Assembly (NCBI RefSeq): GCF_032854445.1
Contig: NC_088302.1
Location: 18,593,338 to 18,657,337, forward strand
Direction: 5' to 3'
Source: Liolophura sinensis
Taxonomy: Eukaryota > Mollusca > Polyplacophora > Chitonida > Chitonidae
Length of the DNA: 64,000 bases
Shown here: one piece after another, positions 1 to 12,200 of the stretch
How the letters are laid out: every line of letters starts with the position of its first letter
Position numbering within the stretch: the stretch's first letter is position 1
Position numbers and translations under genes: made by a program
The notes under the pieces: model-generated
Databases searched by the model: none
What the model was told of the DNA's origin: nothing
The model's input: only the letters and a program-made list of their open reading frames with translations

Positions 1-343
1 TAATAATATGCTTTTAAAAGCACAAGATCTGCACACAAGCACATGTAAAGTCTTTTACCATCCTCTGAACACATTGGTCATGGGTTCTAATCTAGTTTTC
101 GCCGTCAGATTTTTTCTTGATGTCAGAAAGTTTGCCAGCTGGTTCCTAAGAAAGTTGCGGTAATTTTCTCTTGGTTCAGTCGAGCATGTGTTATTTCTAT
201 AAACTAGACACTATTTAATATGTATGTTATTTATTTGATTTATGTATTTGATTGGTATTTTATGCCATACTCAAGAATATTTTGACATATAGTATATATT
301 AATATAAATGAAAGCGTTTGTCCCAACAAATGCATGCTATTTA

Positions 344-612
344 CTTGATTTCTGTATGTGATTGGTATTTTACACCATACTCAAGAGTATTTCACATATA
401 GGATGGTGGCGACCAGCATTATGGTGGGAGGAAACCGAGCAGAGCCAGGGAAAAATCCACTCTGGTCTGCCGGTTGCTGGCAAATCTTTCCACATACGGT
501 TTGTGATGCAGGCAGCATGAGTTGGACTGGAACTCATAGCAACGGCATTTGTGAAAGTCGCGTGGTCATTGTGATGCACTGGCACGATAACCACCTCAGC
601 CATGGAGGCCCC
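344..612 (-). mobile_element. SINE family A, nearly full length
   Basis: tRNA-derived SINE in minus orientation: AAAT-type tail side at left (the motif ttttacaccatactcaagag), body with gtgggaggaaaccg, degenerate tRNA-like head at right. Diverged from the copy at 37235. A tail fragment of the same family lies at 225-285. Confidence 0.8.
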
Positions 613-624
613 CAAATACATGGT

Positions 625-1439
625 CATGAGAATTTCTAGATTCTTGAATTTGATTTTTTTTTCTCTTTTTATTTGTCAAAGCCTATCATTAAATTAACTG
701 TAATAAGAAAATAAATAAAAAAGAAATCAGGATTGGACAAAATAAAAAGGTGAATTTTTAGTTTCTGTTTTATTTGATTTTTAGATTTTGGCTCACACGT
801 AAATCATGAAATAAAATTGGCGTGTCCTAACTGAGAGTCCAGATTTGATTTTTTTCATATTAAATGCTTTATTGTGACCCCTGTGAAGTTCAAACATTGG
901 GAAATGTTGTAATTGCATCAGGTTCAAGATATTGGAAACATCGCATAAAGTTGACATGACCAAGAATTAGATGTGATAATCCTTTGATTGGAGGATATCT
1001 GCATAAATCAATAGGCAGGGTGACAAGGGGGAATTACTCTCTGTTAAGAACCATGCAAGATATTTAAAGGTGAAGTGAGGCATAGGGAGAGATAAGAGTG
1101 CTACAATTTGACATGAGACATAAATGAATGGGGTGGGGGTGGGGGGGGGGAGGTTCTGGTGGAAAGGGGGGGATATGAATTAAATAGGACCTGTTCTTAG
1201 ACTCGGTCATAATATGATAATATGACATTTAACGCGCGATAGACTTGCTTCTTATCTCCCCATATGATGTGTATTGTGACTCAACATCAGAAATAAGCTG
1301 ATGGACATGGTCATAAATTTTCCCTGCTCTGAATTCTGATGCATTTTGGATGATTTCATCCTTTTTTGACAACGGAATATGTCTTGCTTCTTTGAAGTCA
1401 TGTTATATTTGGCATTATGTAAGCTTTATTTAATATTTA
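625..1439. other. Intergenic DNA, mostly featureless
   Basis: AT-rich. About 700-850 resembles 37650-37790 and, inverted, 53875-53990 (motif gacaaaataaaaag), so it is probably an old dispersed repeat. A G run occurs at 1130-1150. Nothing else is seen. Confidence 0.4.
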
Positions 1440-1575
1440 CGTGTTGAAAAGTTTGTGAGTAGCTTGGCAAAGGTTGGTGGTTTACGCCTTACGCTCCACC
1501 GATAAAACTGACGACCATCGTACATGTATCATTGAAAAATTGTTGAATTTGGCATGAAGCAGCAAGCAAATAAAT
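1440..1575 (+). mobile_element. SINE family C fragment
   Basis: Carries the family C core (cttggcaaaggttggtggttta, truncated here for length, lies at 1463-1484) and the tail motif attgaaaaattgttgaat, followed by an A-rich end. Confidence 0.55.
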
Positions 1576-4160
1576 GCATATAAGATTTGAGGCAACCTGA
1601 AATAGAAGGCATGTGGTCATGCCGATTAGGAGATGGTTGACCTTATATGCAATGACACGAATACTGTAAATGAATATGGGTTATTACACCAGCTATTCAA
1701 CATCAAAACACCATTATGAGATATGGTTTCAGTATCATTAAAGTAAAAAATATGAACATTGTGGTGGGTTATTAACATCAGTGCTTTTGTTTGAAGTCAC
1801 TGTATCTTCATTGAATACTGTGTATGATGTCCTCAGCAACTTGACTTCAAAAACTGTTAATATTCTTGAGTGCGGCGTGAAACACCAATTGTATGCCAAT
1901 CAGATTAAGTCATTTAATCGAATCATTTAATCAAATCAAAAGCTGTTGACGAATTGCGTAACAGGAACTCACAAGATGTCACTGGCATTGTATTTCTGGA
2001 ATTTACCAGATGTTTTCGAGTTACATAACCTTGTTTTGATATTGATTAATTAATACATTTACTGACCCCTTCCTGTAACACCCACCCACCCTCTATCCCC
2101 AAGACATCCCCCAAGATAGTACAGCGTGGCCTCCTGCCTGCATGGCACTGTGATGTTCCTTGACCTCCCGAGCAAACTGCCGCAGAAATTAGAGATGACA
2201 TCCTGCAGGAGTATAGATGAAAAGATAAGGAATATCCTCCCCTCCAAGCTGAAGATGCAATGCACCCTCCAATCAGATCTTGAAAGACATGCCGTTTTGA
2301 TTTGCAGGTGCCCCCAATCTCTCACCACTGAAATGTCCTAGTGGGCTGGCTTCTCCTCACTTATCTGATCTTCGTCTGGCAAGATTCGCAGCTGCTTCTT
2401 CCTATCTAGCTCTCCAACCATTTACCCACATAATAAGCTTTGTTACAAGCCATTTAGAATGTGTACATGTGCAAATGGCAATGTGTATATATGTACACAA
2501 GTATGCGGGGGTGTCAGTCCCTCATTGTGTACATGTATAATTGTTATCAGGTTATGGCCAACTTGCTTGAAATACATGTAAATTGTATCAGATTGCAGGA
2601 ATGCTATATATACATATAGTGTAATACTTTCATATTGCTAGAATGAGGAATAGTCTTGACTGGTGTCAATCAGTGTCAGAAAAATCACCCTATCATATGG
2701 TGTAAAGGTGACCAGTATCAAGAAGAAATCGGAAATGGTTTTTTTTTTCTTTTTTTTTTTTATGTAATCTTTGCTCTTGTGTAAAAATCGAAATATAAGT
2801 CTTGTGCTACTGCTTTTGAACTCTACCTCTAGCTTTTCACTAAATTTTTATCGGGTTTTATTGAATTGTCTTTTGAAAGTTTCTCTGTATGTCACATTTT
2901 TTTTATTGATTGGTGAGAATTATTAACAATAATACACATTGTGTTTATCTTGTTTTTTGCATCATTTTTCTATAAAATTTCATATTATAAAGTGATTCAT
3001 TTCTGTGTTTCATGGAGAGGAATATGTGGTAAAGAGATGTGTCCTGCTGTATGGGTACACACATGTTCCATAGAAGTATATAAATGATATGATAGTGTGA
3101 ACTGTGTGACCGAAGCTCCGGCACTGTCTCACACTTATACATCTCACCTAAGCCTAATCAATTATCCTCAAAATCCGGGATTGACTTATAAACAATTTTA
3201 AAGTAGATTTCACCACGCAATCAGCCGCAGGTTAGAAATAACTGGCTGAGGGCTAGGCTGACCTCGATCTCGTTCCAAAGACTAATGTGCTAAGGGCTGT
3301 CCCACAGCAGACAAAATTCTTGTTCACCCAGTTTCTTGGCAAATCTCGGTAAACATGAACCGACAATAGACACTTGCCACGTGGTATTAGAACTTTCCCC
3401 CCCCCCCCCCCCCCCCCCAGTTGATCTCGTTTTTGCTTGAAAACTGTTTTCAAGTCGCAAAGTGCTTTTGGCAGTGGTGCCATGCGCAGGCTAACATTGT
3501 GGTCAGACTTTAAAATTTTCAAAGTTTTGAAGGTTATTCTGTCTGGATTAGAGCCTGGATTGTGTAGTTTTTATGCTGTTATCCTGGGTTTATATATTGA
3601 GATTTCCGTAGATTTTGATGTCTTATTTTGGACTGATGTCCTCCATCTGTTTAAAAAACTGATTTTCAAAAGCTATGCATCATAACATTGTTATAAATTT
3701 AACATGTGACGGTATTTTCCATTTAACAGATGTGATGATACATGTATGTTCCATTTAACATGTGATGATATTTTCCATAGAAGTATTAGTCTGTCTTAAA
3801 ACCGTTGACCTTATAACTGCAGTTCCATTAAATACTGAAGAATGCTGATTTCCTTTTTTTTCATGTATGGCATGTTAGCCTTTTATCCAAACTTATTTCT
3901 GGTCTTTTTAGTTATTCAAGTTTTCAAACGCTATTTCACTCAGGTTACTTTATATATGGCTGTGTTAGGATACACTGTCATTGCAAAGTATTGTCAAAAT
4001 TTAATAACTTTGACGTTACCCATATAGATCAATTCCTTGATTGATATCTATCATTCCCCTTGTGATAGTACAGGAACAATCTGCCCAGTGTGACAGACAG
4101 TACAGATGTGCGATCCCATGGGACCATATAGACATGCTGTCAGACACATGTACATGCACA
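1576..4160. other. Intergenic DNA without supported genes
   Basis: Contains a SINE A tail fragment near 1860-1900, an oligo-T run near 2740, an oligo-C run at about 3400-3418 and short direct repeats around 3710-3780. Small open frames at 2059-2341 are not supported as exons. Confidence 0.5.
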
Positions 4161-4167
4161 CAGTCCA

Positions 4168-5147
4168 GTGTGACAGCTACATGTACATGTAGTACAGACT
4201 GGCAGCCCCATACAGTGTGTTACAGTACAGCTGTAGATACGTGTAGTGAATCAAAAGGGACAGCCACATGTAGTACAAGCTGGCAGCCTCATACAGTGTG
4301 TGACAGTACAGCTGTAGATACGTGTAGTGAATCAAAAGTGACAGCCACATGTAGTACAAGCTGGCAGCCCCATACAGTGTGTGACAGTACAGCTGTAGAT
4401 ACGTGTAGTGAATCAAAAGTGACAGCCACATGTAGTACAAGCTGGCAGCCGCATACAATGTGTGACAGTACAGCTGTAGATACGTGTAGTGAATCAAAAG
4501 TGACAGCCACATGTAGTACAAGCTGGCAGCCCCATACAATGTGTGACAGTACAGCTGTAGATACGTGTAGTGAATCAAAAGTGACAGCCACATGTAGTAC
4601 AAGCTGGCAGCCCCATACAATGTGTGACAGTACAGCTGTAGATTCGTGTAGTGAATCAAAAGTGACAGCCACATGTAGTACAAGCTGGCAGACCCATACA
4701 GTGTGTGACAGTACAACTGTAGATTCGTGTAGTGAATCAAAAGTGACAGCCACATGTAGTACAAGCTGGCAGCCCCATACAATGTGTGACAGTACAGCTG
4801 TAGATACGTGTAGTGAATCAAAAGTGACAGCCACATGTAGTACAAGCTGGCAGCCCCATACAATGTGTGACAGTACAGCTGTAGGTACGTGTAGTGAATC
4901 AAAAGTGACAGCCACATGTAGTACAAGCTGGCAGACCCATACAGTGTGTGACAGTACAGCTGTAGATTTGTGTAGTGAATCAAAAGTGACAGCCACATGT
5001 AGTACAAGCTGGCAGACTCATACAGTGTGTGACAGTACAACTGTAGATTCGTGTAGTGAATCAAAAGTGACAGCCACATGTAGTACAAGCTGGCAGCCCC
5101 ATACAGTGTGTGACAGTACAGCTATAGATATGGGCAGTGAGCTATAG
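4168..5147. repeat. 81-bp tandem array, about 12 units
   Basis: Unit of 81 bp containing gtgacagccacatgtagtac and gtgtgacagtacagctgtag. Because 81 is divisible by three, long frames stay open on both strands: 368 codons at 4041-5147 on +, and 303 and 235 codons on -. The + frame would give a 27-residue Cys/Ser/Thr repeat. No signal peptide, splice context or neighbour supports a gene. Confidence 0.9.
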
Positions 5148-5261
5148 ATAGGTGTGGTGAGTGAGAAGTGACAGCTGCATGTACTGGCCAACAGGTCCAT
5201 ATGTGATAGTGCACATTGTAGCTAGGTGTTTAGCCATGTATAGCTTGTACGTGTCATATGC

Positions 5262-6345
5262 AACAGTACAGGCTGGCAGTCCCACATGTGAAAGTACAGC
5301 TATAGGTATAAAACGTACATCTCATGGTAGTCAGTCCAAGGTGACAGCTATAACTAGTACAGGCCATATGCGATAGTACAGGCTGGCAGTCCCACATGTG
5401 AAAGTACAGCTATAAGTATAAAATGTACATCTGATGGTAGTCAGTCCAAGGTGACAGCTATAACCAGTACAGGCCATATGTGATAGTACAGGCTGGCAGT
5501 CCCACATGTGAAAGTACAGCTATAGGTATAAAACGTACATCTGATGGTAGTCAGTCCAAGGTGACAGCTATAACTAGTACAGGCCATATGCGATAGTACA
5601 GGCTGGCAGTCCCACATGTGAAAGTACAGCTATAAGTATAAAATGTACATCTCATGGTAGTCAGTCCAAGGTGACAGCTATAACCAGTACAGGCCATATG
5701 TGATAGTACAGGCTGGCAGTCCCACATGTGAAAGTACAGCTATAGGTATAAAACGTACATCTCATGGTATTCAGTTCAAGGTGACAGTATAACCAGTACA
5801 GGCCATATGTGATAGTACAGGCTGGCAGTCCCACATGTGAAAGTACAGCTATAAGTATAAAATGTACATCTCATGGTAGTCAGTCCAAGGTGACAGCTAT
5901 AACCAGTACAGGCCATATGTGATAGTACAGGCTGGCAGTCCCACATGTGAAAGTACAGCTATAGGTATAAAACGTACATCTCATGGTAGTCAGTCCAAGG
6001 TGACAGCTATAACTAGTACAGGCCATATATGATAGTACAGGCTGGCAGTCCCACATGTGAAAGTATAGTGATAGGTATAAAACGCACCTCTCATGGTAGT
6101 CAGTCCAAGGTGACAGCTATAACCAGTACAGGCCATATGTGATAGTACAGGCTGGCAGTCCCACATGTGAAAGTACAGCTATAGGTATAAAACGCATATC
6201 TCGTGGTAGTCAGTCCAAGGTGACAGCTATAACTAGTACAGGCCATATGTGATAGTACAGGCTGGCAGTCCCACATGTGAAAGTACAGCTATAGGTATAA
6301 AACGCACATCTCAAGGTTAGTCAGTCCAAGGTGACAGCTACATGT
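5262..6345. repeat. 110-bp tandem array, about 10 units
   Basis: Unit of 110 bp (starts of ggctggcagt at 5271, 5381 and 5491). It shares gtgacagc, ctggcag and gtacagct segments with the adjoining 81-bp array, so both probably derive from one ancestral unit. Confidence 0.9.
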
Positions 6346-7860
6346 ACCGCATGCTTGTGGCTCCTTGTATGCACATATAGCCCATCAATCACATGTGACA
6401 GTACAAGTGAGTCCAAAGTGATGTAGGGCTGGCAGCCTCAAGGGACAGCATAGTCAGTTAGTCCTGTGACAGTAGTAAATCACTGCCATGTGACCGTCTA
6501 ACCATTCAGCCTAATGTGAGTGTATAGGCAACCAGTCATTCCCACGCGGCAGTGTCTTATCTTAATCATTCACTGCCTTGTGTCACATGCCCAGTTGCTA
6601 TGCCCATGTCAGTCTGTTCCATATATATGGCAGTACATGGTATTGTGTCAGTCAGTCACTCAGTCACTCAGACCCGTGTGACATATAAATGCTATATTCC
6701 CCTTTCATTCTGTGTTGCAGTATCTTCCCTGGTTAGTCACTGTTTAGTACCTGGTGACAGTCATTCCCATGTGATAGTTAATTAACAAGCCCTAATCAGT
6801 CATCCAGTTAGTTAGTCAATCAGTCATGTGGGATACATGTATCTCTGTTGATGTAATAATGCCATATCCCAGTAATGCATCAAGTTGCTAATTTGCTTAG
6901 ATTCATTGGGGTTTCTACATGTGGCTGTTCCAGTCTGTCAGTTATGTCAGTTGTATTCATATAACAGCTGTGTACAACATAACATACCAATTCAAGAAAT
7001 AAATAAATATCACAGCACTGATGAAGTGACATCATGTCATCGAAATCTGATCAGTTTCATCAAGGTATACTTAAGTACTCATGCAGTGTCTCTTCCATGC
7101 AATCTGTTCAATTATTCACTCACTGTTCCTGAAGATTCACATGTACATAGAGCTCAGACATCAGTCCATAGACTGCTGGTGTCCTCTGCTTTGATGTCCC
7201 ATACCATCCCTCTCCCCCACTCTCCTCCACCCCTTGCCTCCACCCACTCATGTCCAGGCCTCCAGTCCCAGCTGTCCCACCAGATGTGTCCTTTTTTTTT
7301 TGTCAGTAGTAGATGACCTTCTTCTCCTCTAACATTCAGGGCCTTTGATCTTTAACCAGATGATGTTTTCTTGGACTGATTGCCAAAGGGAAAAGGCCAT
7401 CTGACCCATGAGCATAAAGAAACAAACCATCCTCATCAGATAGCTATGTCTTCCTGTGGACCGGACACATGTACTTTGTTAACTCCAGAGTATTAACTGG
7501 GTTTTTAAAAGGGTGATATGTGTCCTTTCATGGACACCTCTTGTCCAGCCAGTACCATAAATACACTATAAACATGTATACATGCACATACTGGACCTAA
7601 TGATATTTTGTCGGGATATTTTATCTTTGTATTTACATAATTTGTTTTATTTTAACTAAGGAATGTGTCGTCTGGTAATGAGTGCTGCTTAAGAACAAAA
7701 ATGTGTACCGGTATATAGAGAAATTGATTTTTCATGTAGGCACATGAGTGAATTACAACGTACATATACTTCATTCTAATGTATATGTAGTAGCAATCTT
7801 TAATAGAATATACTTTGACAGTATCATTACCTGAAGGCAATCAATTTAGTCAGAATACAT
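6346..7860. other. Intergenic DNA without supported genes
   Basis: Degraded continuation of the tandem repeats (cagtcagtcact motifs, 6400-6830), then AT-rich DNA. The open frame at 6885-7316 has low-complexity composition and no splice or domain evidence. Confidence 0.45.
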
Positions 7861-7864
7861 GTGC

Positions 7865-8072
7865 TGTATTTGCCCTAAAAATTCACCCAAAAGTGCAGTT
7901 TTCAGACGTCATAATATGTTATATTTGGTGCTGAAAATTTTTTTTCCAGTAGGATATCTTCATACCTTTCAAACAAACCTTAAAACACCTTTCAAAGATC
8001 AGTAGAACTCCCATAATAAAGAAATAATGGGTAACCTTGTCATGGATGATATTTGAGTTCAAATACTGTACT
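7865..8072 (-). mobile_element. Dispersed repeat family E (non-autonomous element)
   Basis: About 210 bp, also seen at 9330-9540, 34950-35080 (part), 43640-43850 and 54490-54690. Shared core, read on +, resembles gagagttctactgatttttg and aaggtgttttaaggttt. Edges here read gtatttgccctaaaa and the inverse caaatactgta, like terminal inverted repeats. Confidence 0.55.
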
Positions 8073-8819
8073 TTCCTTGTCTTGAATGAGTACAGTGGCC
8101 TCGTAATGTGGAGGGGTTTTCTTGTTACAGGCAAAAGAAGATTACATGCATGCTGTTTCTAAATCGGGTAAATTACAGCTTTTGACCACTGCTGATCAGA
8201 ACGCCAGTTCCCATCTCCCTTGCTTCTCTGCTAGCTATCAGAAAACTGGTGACAATTATTGAGTACTGCATAAACTGTTGAAGTGCATGTAAAAGTATGG
8301 CAGTCTGTTGGTTATTATTAATGTTATGATGACCTGACAGAAAACATCAAATTCTTGTTGTATAAATTTGATGTACACTGTTTAGTGCGAGATCTGGATC
8401 AATACTCTGTGAGCACAGTGACTACATTGAAGTGAGTAGGGTGTCCTCAAGGCTGCTTCTCTTGGAGTGAAGAAAGCTGCATAAGGGGAGACAACCTACA
8501 TGTGGATCGTATCTGTTGCTAGGGGAATTTGCTAGGGGTATAGCTTCATGTCATTGAAACTCAGAAATTGCAGCAGAAAAGGTGTCATTCACTCTCCACT
8601 ATGTGGTTTTTCTTTTCTGCAAACGTATGTAACAGGTCATATCTTTGAATTCTCATTGATGGAGGTCATTTTTACTTAGAAAATGATTAAGTAACAATGT
8701 TATCATTTTTATATGATTTACGCAGGACACCTTTGAAACTCTGTCTTGAAGTGAAAAAGATACCATAAAAATGGAAAAAGCATTTACTTTTTGACTTCAT
8801 TGGTGTAGCACAGATTCAA

Positions 8820-9062
8820 GTATTAAAAATTGGGAGTCACCACTGCTGCTTTCGATCCAGCAACCTCTTGAATCTAGACTCTTAAAGCTGCTGTCTGGTG
8901 GTACATGCGTGGAAAGGTCTGCCAGCAGTGTGCAGATGGCTGTCAGTTTCCCGTGGGCTCTGCCTGGTGGTTTCCTCTCATATAATTTTGTCCTCTGTCG
9001 TATAAGTGATGTATTCATCAGTACACTGTGAAACATCAGTCAATTAGATTAATGAAATAAAA
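8820..9062 (+). mobile_element. SINE family A, old diverged copy
   Basis: Recognisable from gaaaggtctgccagcagtgt, gggctctgcctggtggtttc and the tail region cgtataagtgatg, in + orientation, ending about 90 bp before the first CNTLN exon. Confidence 0.6.
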
Positions 9063-9154
9063 TTCTTGAGCCTTAATGGATGTTAAATATCAACTATATC
9101 CGTAATCTGATATTTGATACAGTGCAATCACGAATCTTGTTTGTTTGTTTCCAG

Positions 9155-9236
9155 ACAAGAAGCATGAAGACTAGAGAACAAAACATGGATGAATACCATC
9201 GTCAGGTCATCAATGAACTACAGAGTGAAAAAGAAG
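9155..9236 (+). CDS. CNTLN: CNTLN exon (first one visible)
   Basis: The acceptor is tttccag and the donor gtgagtga. It reads TRSMKTREQNMDEYHRQVIN and onward, 27 codons plus one base (ends in phase 1). An ATG lies at 9164 but the frame is open to the acceptor, so this is taken as an internal exon whose upstream partners are not visible. Confidence 0.75.
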
Positions 9237-12200
9237 GTGAGTGAGAACAATAAGTCATATGACATGGTGATATTTATGTCCTTTGTGTGACACAGATTCC
9301 CAAACAGTTCAATAAAAAACTACAGTTGCTCTAAATCACCCTAAATTTCGTCCATGACTATCTTGCCCATTTTTCCTGATTCTGAGAGCTCTATTGATTT
9401 TTGAAAGGTGTTTTGAGGTTTGCTCAGGACATGTGATGATATTCTATTGGAAAACAAGTTTCGGCAAAAAAAAATTAATATTTTGTTTATTTGCCTCTAA
9501 AAATGCACTTTTGTGTGCGAAATTTTTGGTCATGTAGGATACTTGCTACCAAGTCTGATAATTATAGTGACAACTGTCTTGCTTTCGCAAATACAAGTAG
9601 CGAGATTGTTGAGCATTGGCAAAAACACCATAATTTCACTGAATATGGTAATTCATTACTGTTTGCTAAATTCTTGCTGACTGAGCAGTGTAATAAATTT
9701 TGATGTCTGAAGATGACTATGCTATGACCATATAACCATTGATTGACATGGTTTGTTTGAATTGAGCTCCTGTCATGAACATGGAGAGTGTTTATGTCAA
9801 GAGATTTGTCAGGAGCATGGAGTTTTTTTTATGTCAAAAGATTTGTCAGGAACATGGAGTTGTTTTAATGTCAAGAGATTTTCAGGAACATGGAGAGTTT
9901 TGTGTCAAGACATTTGTCAGGAACATGGAGAGTTTTTATATCAAGAGATTTGTCAGGAACATGGAGAGTTTTTATATCAAGAGATTTGTCAGGAACTTGG
10001 AGAGTTTTATGTCAAGAGATTTGTCAGGAACATGGAGAGTTTTATGTCAAGAAGTTTGTCAGGAACTTGGAGAGTTTTGTGTCAAGAAGTTTGTCTATAA
10101 ATCTTATGACTACATTTATTTTTTTAAATAATTCTGAATTGTTTTAATTGATTTGTCAGTTTGTAAATGTAAAGTACATGTCCTGTACATTCTTCAGTTA
10201 ATTCTGCGGTTTGTAAGTCGGTCAGTAATCTTGGTTTCAGTTCTTCTGAGACAGGTGTCAGAACAAGAGAAAAATCTGTCAGCCTTTGAAACTCAGTCTG
10301 AAGAACTCCGCTCAGAACTGAAGAATGTGGTTACTCAGAAAGCTGCCCTTGAAAGACAAGTTAAGGTATGATTTTACAGCCTTATGTTATTTACATACCG
10401 TATTTCACCTAAAGTTCAGCTTTTCTCAAATAACACATTTTGCTTGATTCTGATTTATTCATCAGGTCATCATTTATAGGGCCACTTAAGAATATTTTGT
10501 GACCTGAATTTCTTCTCAGATAAAACTTTTGAGTTCACATCAAAATTTGCATTAAGTGTGCTTTTGAAACTGCAGTTTTACAGGTCTAACCTGTAGGTGA
10601 AATACAGTATTCCTGTCAGTGTATTGAACTGTGACTCAACCATACTCAGATACAGTACTATGAGAGCGGCAGGTGCTGATTTTGAATTTTATAAAGTGTT
10701 GAGTATCTTCAGCACTAATGGTCTGTGGAATAAAATTGCTACTCACAGCTGAAAGAATTAAGATCAATGTTACATCTGACATAATAACAGTGAGGCAATA
10801 AAAACATCAATAGTCTTTATATACTTATTCTTGCTTCTTTTTGTTCTTGTTCAAAATTTCAGACACTGCAAAAAGACATTACTGATAAAGTCGGAAAGTT
10901 TGAAGAGCTCCTGAAAGATGTGAGTACTGTTTGTTCATGTACAATTCTCCTTGAAAGTCCTGGAGAAAAATAAAAACTCCTGGGAACTTCTTGAAAATTC
11001 TGATTTTGGGTGGAAGGAAATATCTGTCGTGTATACCATTCTTAATCAAAGCGTGAGAAAACTGAATTTGTACGGCTAATTTTTCTTAAAATCGTATCTG
11101 AGGCAATTGGCCATTGCAGCATTACACATGGTGCAATTTCCGTTACCTGGCCACTGCACATCCACACATGTTTTTTGGGCTCTTAGTCATTATGTATTGA
11201 AGAGATATGGTGTCTTGGCTTTCATTCATCATCTTAGTAGCAGGTAGTGTTTTACTTATTCAGTTAAAATCAAAATCATGTCAAAACACAGTTAATCTAA
11301 GTATGTGGAGGTGACATCGTAGAGGGCACTATTTGTAGTTGTCCCCTTAGCAGGATGTTAAGAAATTCCATTCAGAGCAAAATTTAGAAGTTTATTTGAA
11401 AGGGGAGAAAAAGTATGGCAAGAATTCTGTTGAGGCTGAGATCTTAGTATAGATTTCTACTATTTTGTTGGTCAGATAAACAACCCGACTTGGAAGGTAC
11501 CGTAGCCAGATGTATTGTGACTACCTCTGAAATTGGGCAAGAAATAAATACAGAACTCAGATGGCCTTTTTCTCATGGAAAATAAAAAGCAGAAAAAGTA
11601 CATTTAAAAGAAAACTGCATTATTAAACAAACAGTATTTAGAGATGAAAAGGAACGTCTAAAATAAAAATTTAAATCACCATTAAAAAAATTCAAAACAT
11701 TTAAACAGGCTGTACCTAGAATTTTTGGCAAAAAATCAAATCTAATTTTTTGTATGTACCGTGAATGGCTCAGATTATTGCCTTTTAGTAAATATCAGAC
11801 ATGTACATGAAATATTAATATTATAGTATTAAAATGGTTCTAAAATTTGAAAAAGTTATAATGTGACCCACTTAATAAATTTTAGAAATTATTACTGATT
11901 TTGAACAGAAACATGTGCACAGACAAGGCTGGGGTTTTGTGTAAGGTTATTATTTGACTTGTGCTAAAAAGTATGACTGGATGTGCACTGATCAATTTTT
12001 TGTAGAAAGTCTCTTGTATAGCTTCTGAACACTATGTAACATTTTTCCTTGAAAGTTGCAATTTGTTCCTGGAGAATTGGAATTTCATTCATATTTCTCT
12101 CTATGAACCAAGAGTACAAACCAGGCTAATGGTTCTCTACACACATCCCAGTTTGCTTGCCACTAGCTCGCTGGTAGTTCTCTTGTGTTGTGCCCATAGA

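Noticed and set aside
2126-2341. Possible upstream CNTLN exon (71-codon + frame, less AT-rich)
   Set aside because: No matching acceptor/donor pair and no coiled-coil pattern; an antisense frame is equally long.
4041-5147. 368-codon + frame as a gene
   Set aside because: It follows an 81-bp tandem repeat that opens long frames on both strands at once; no signal peptide, introns or homology support. Kept as a repeat and as a low-priority finding.
6885-7316. 143-codon + frame as a gene
   Set aside because: Low-complexity composition, no domain, no splice context, and surrounded by degraded repeats.
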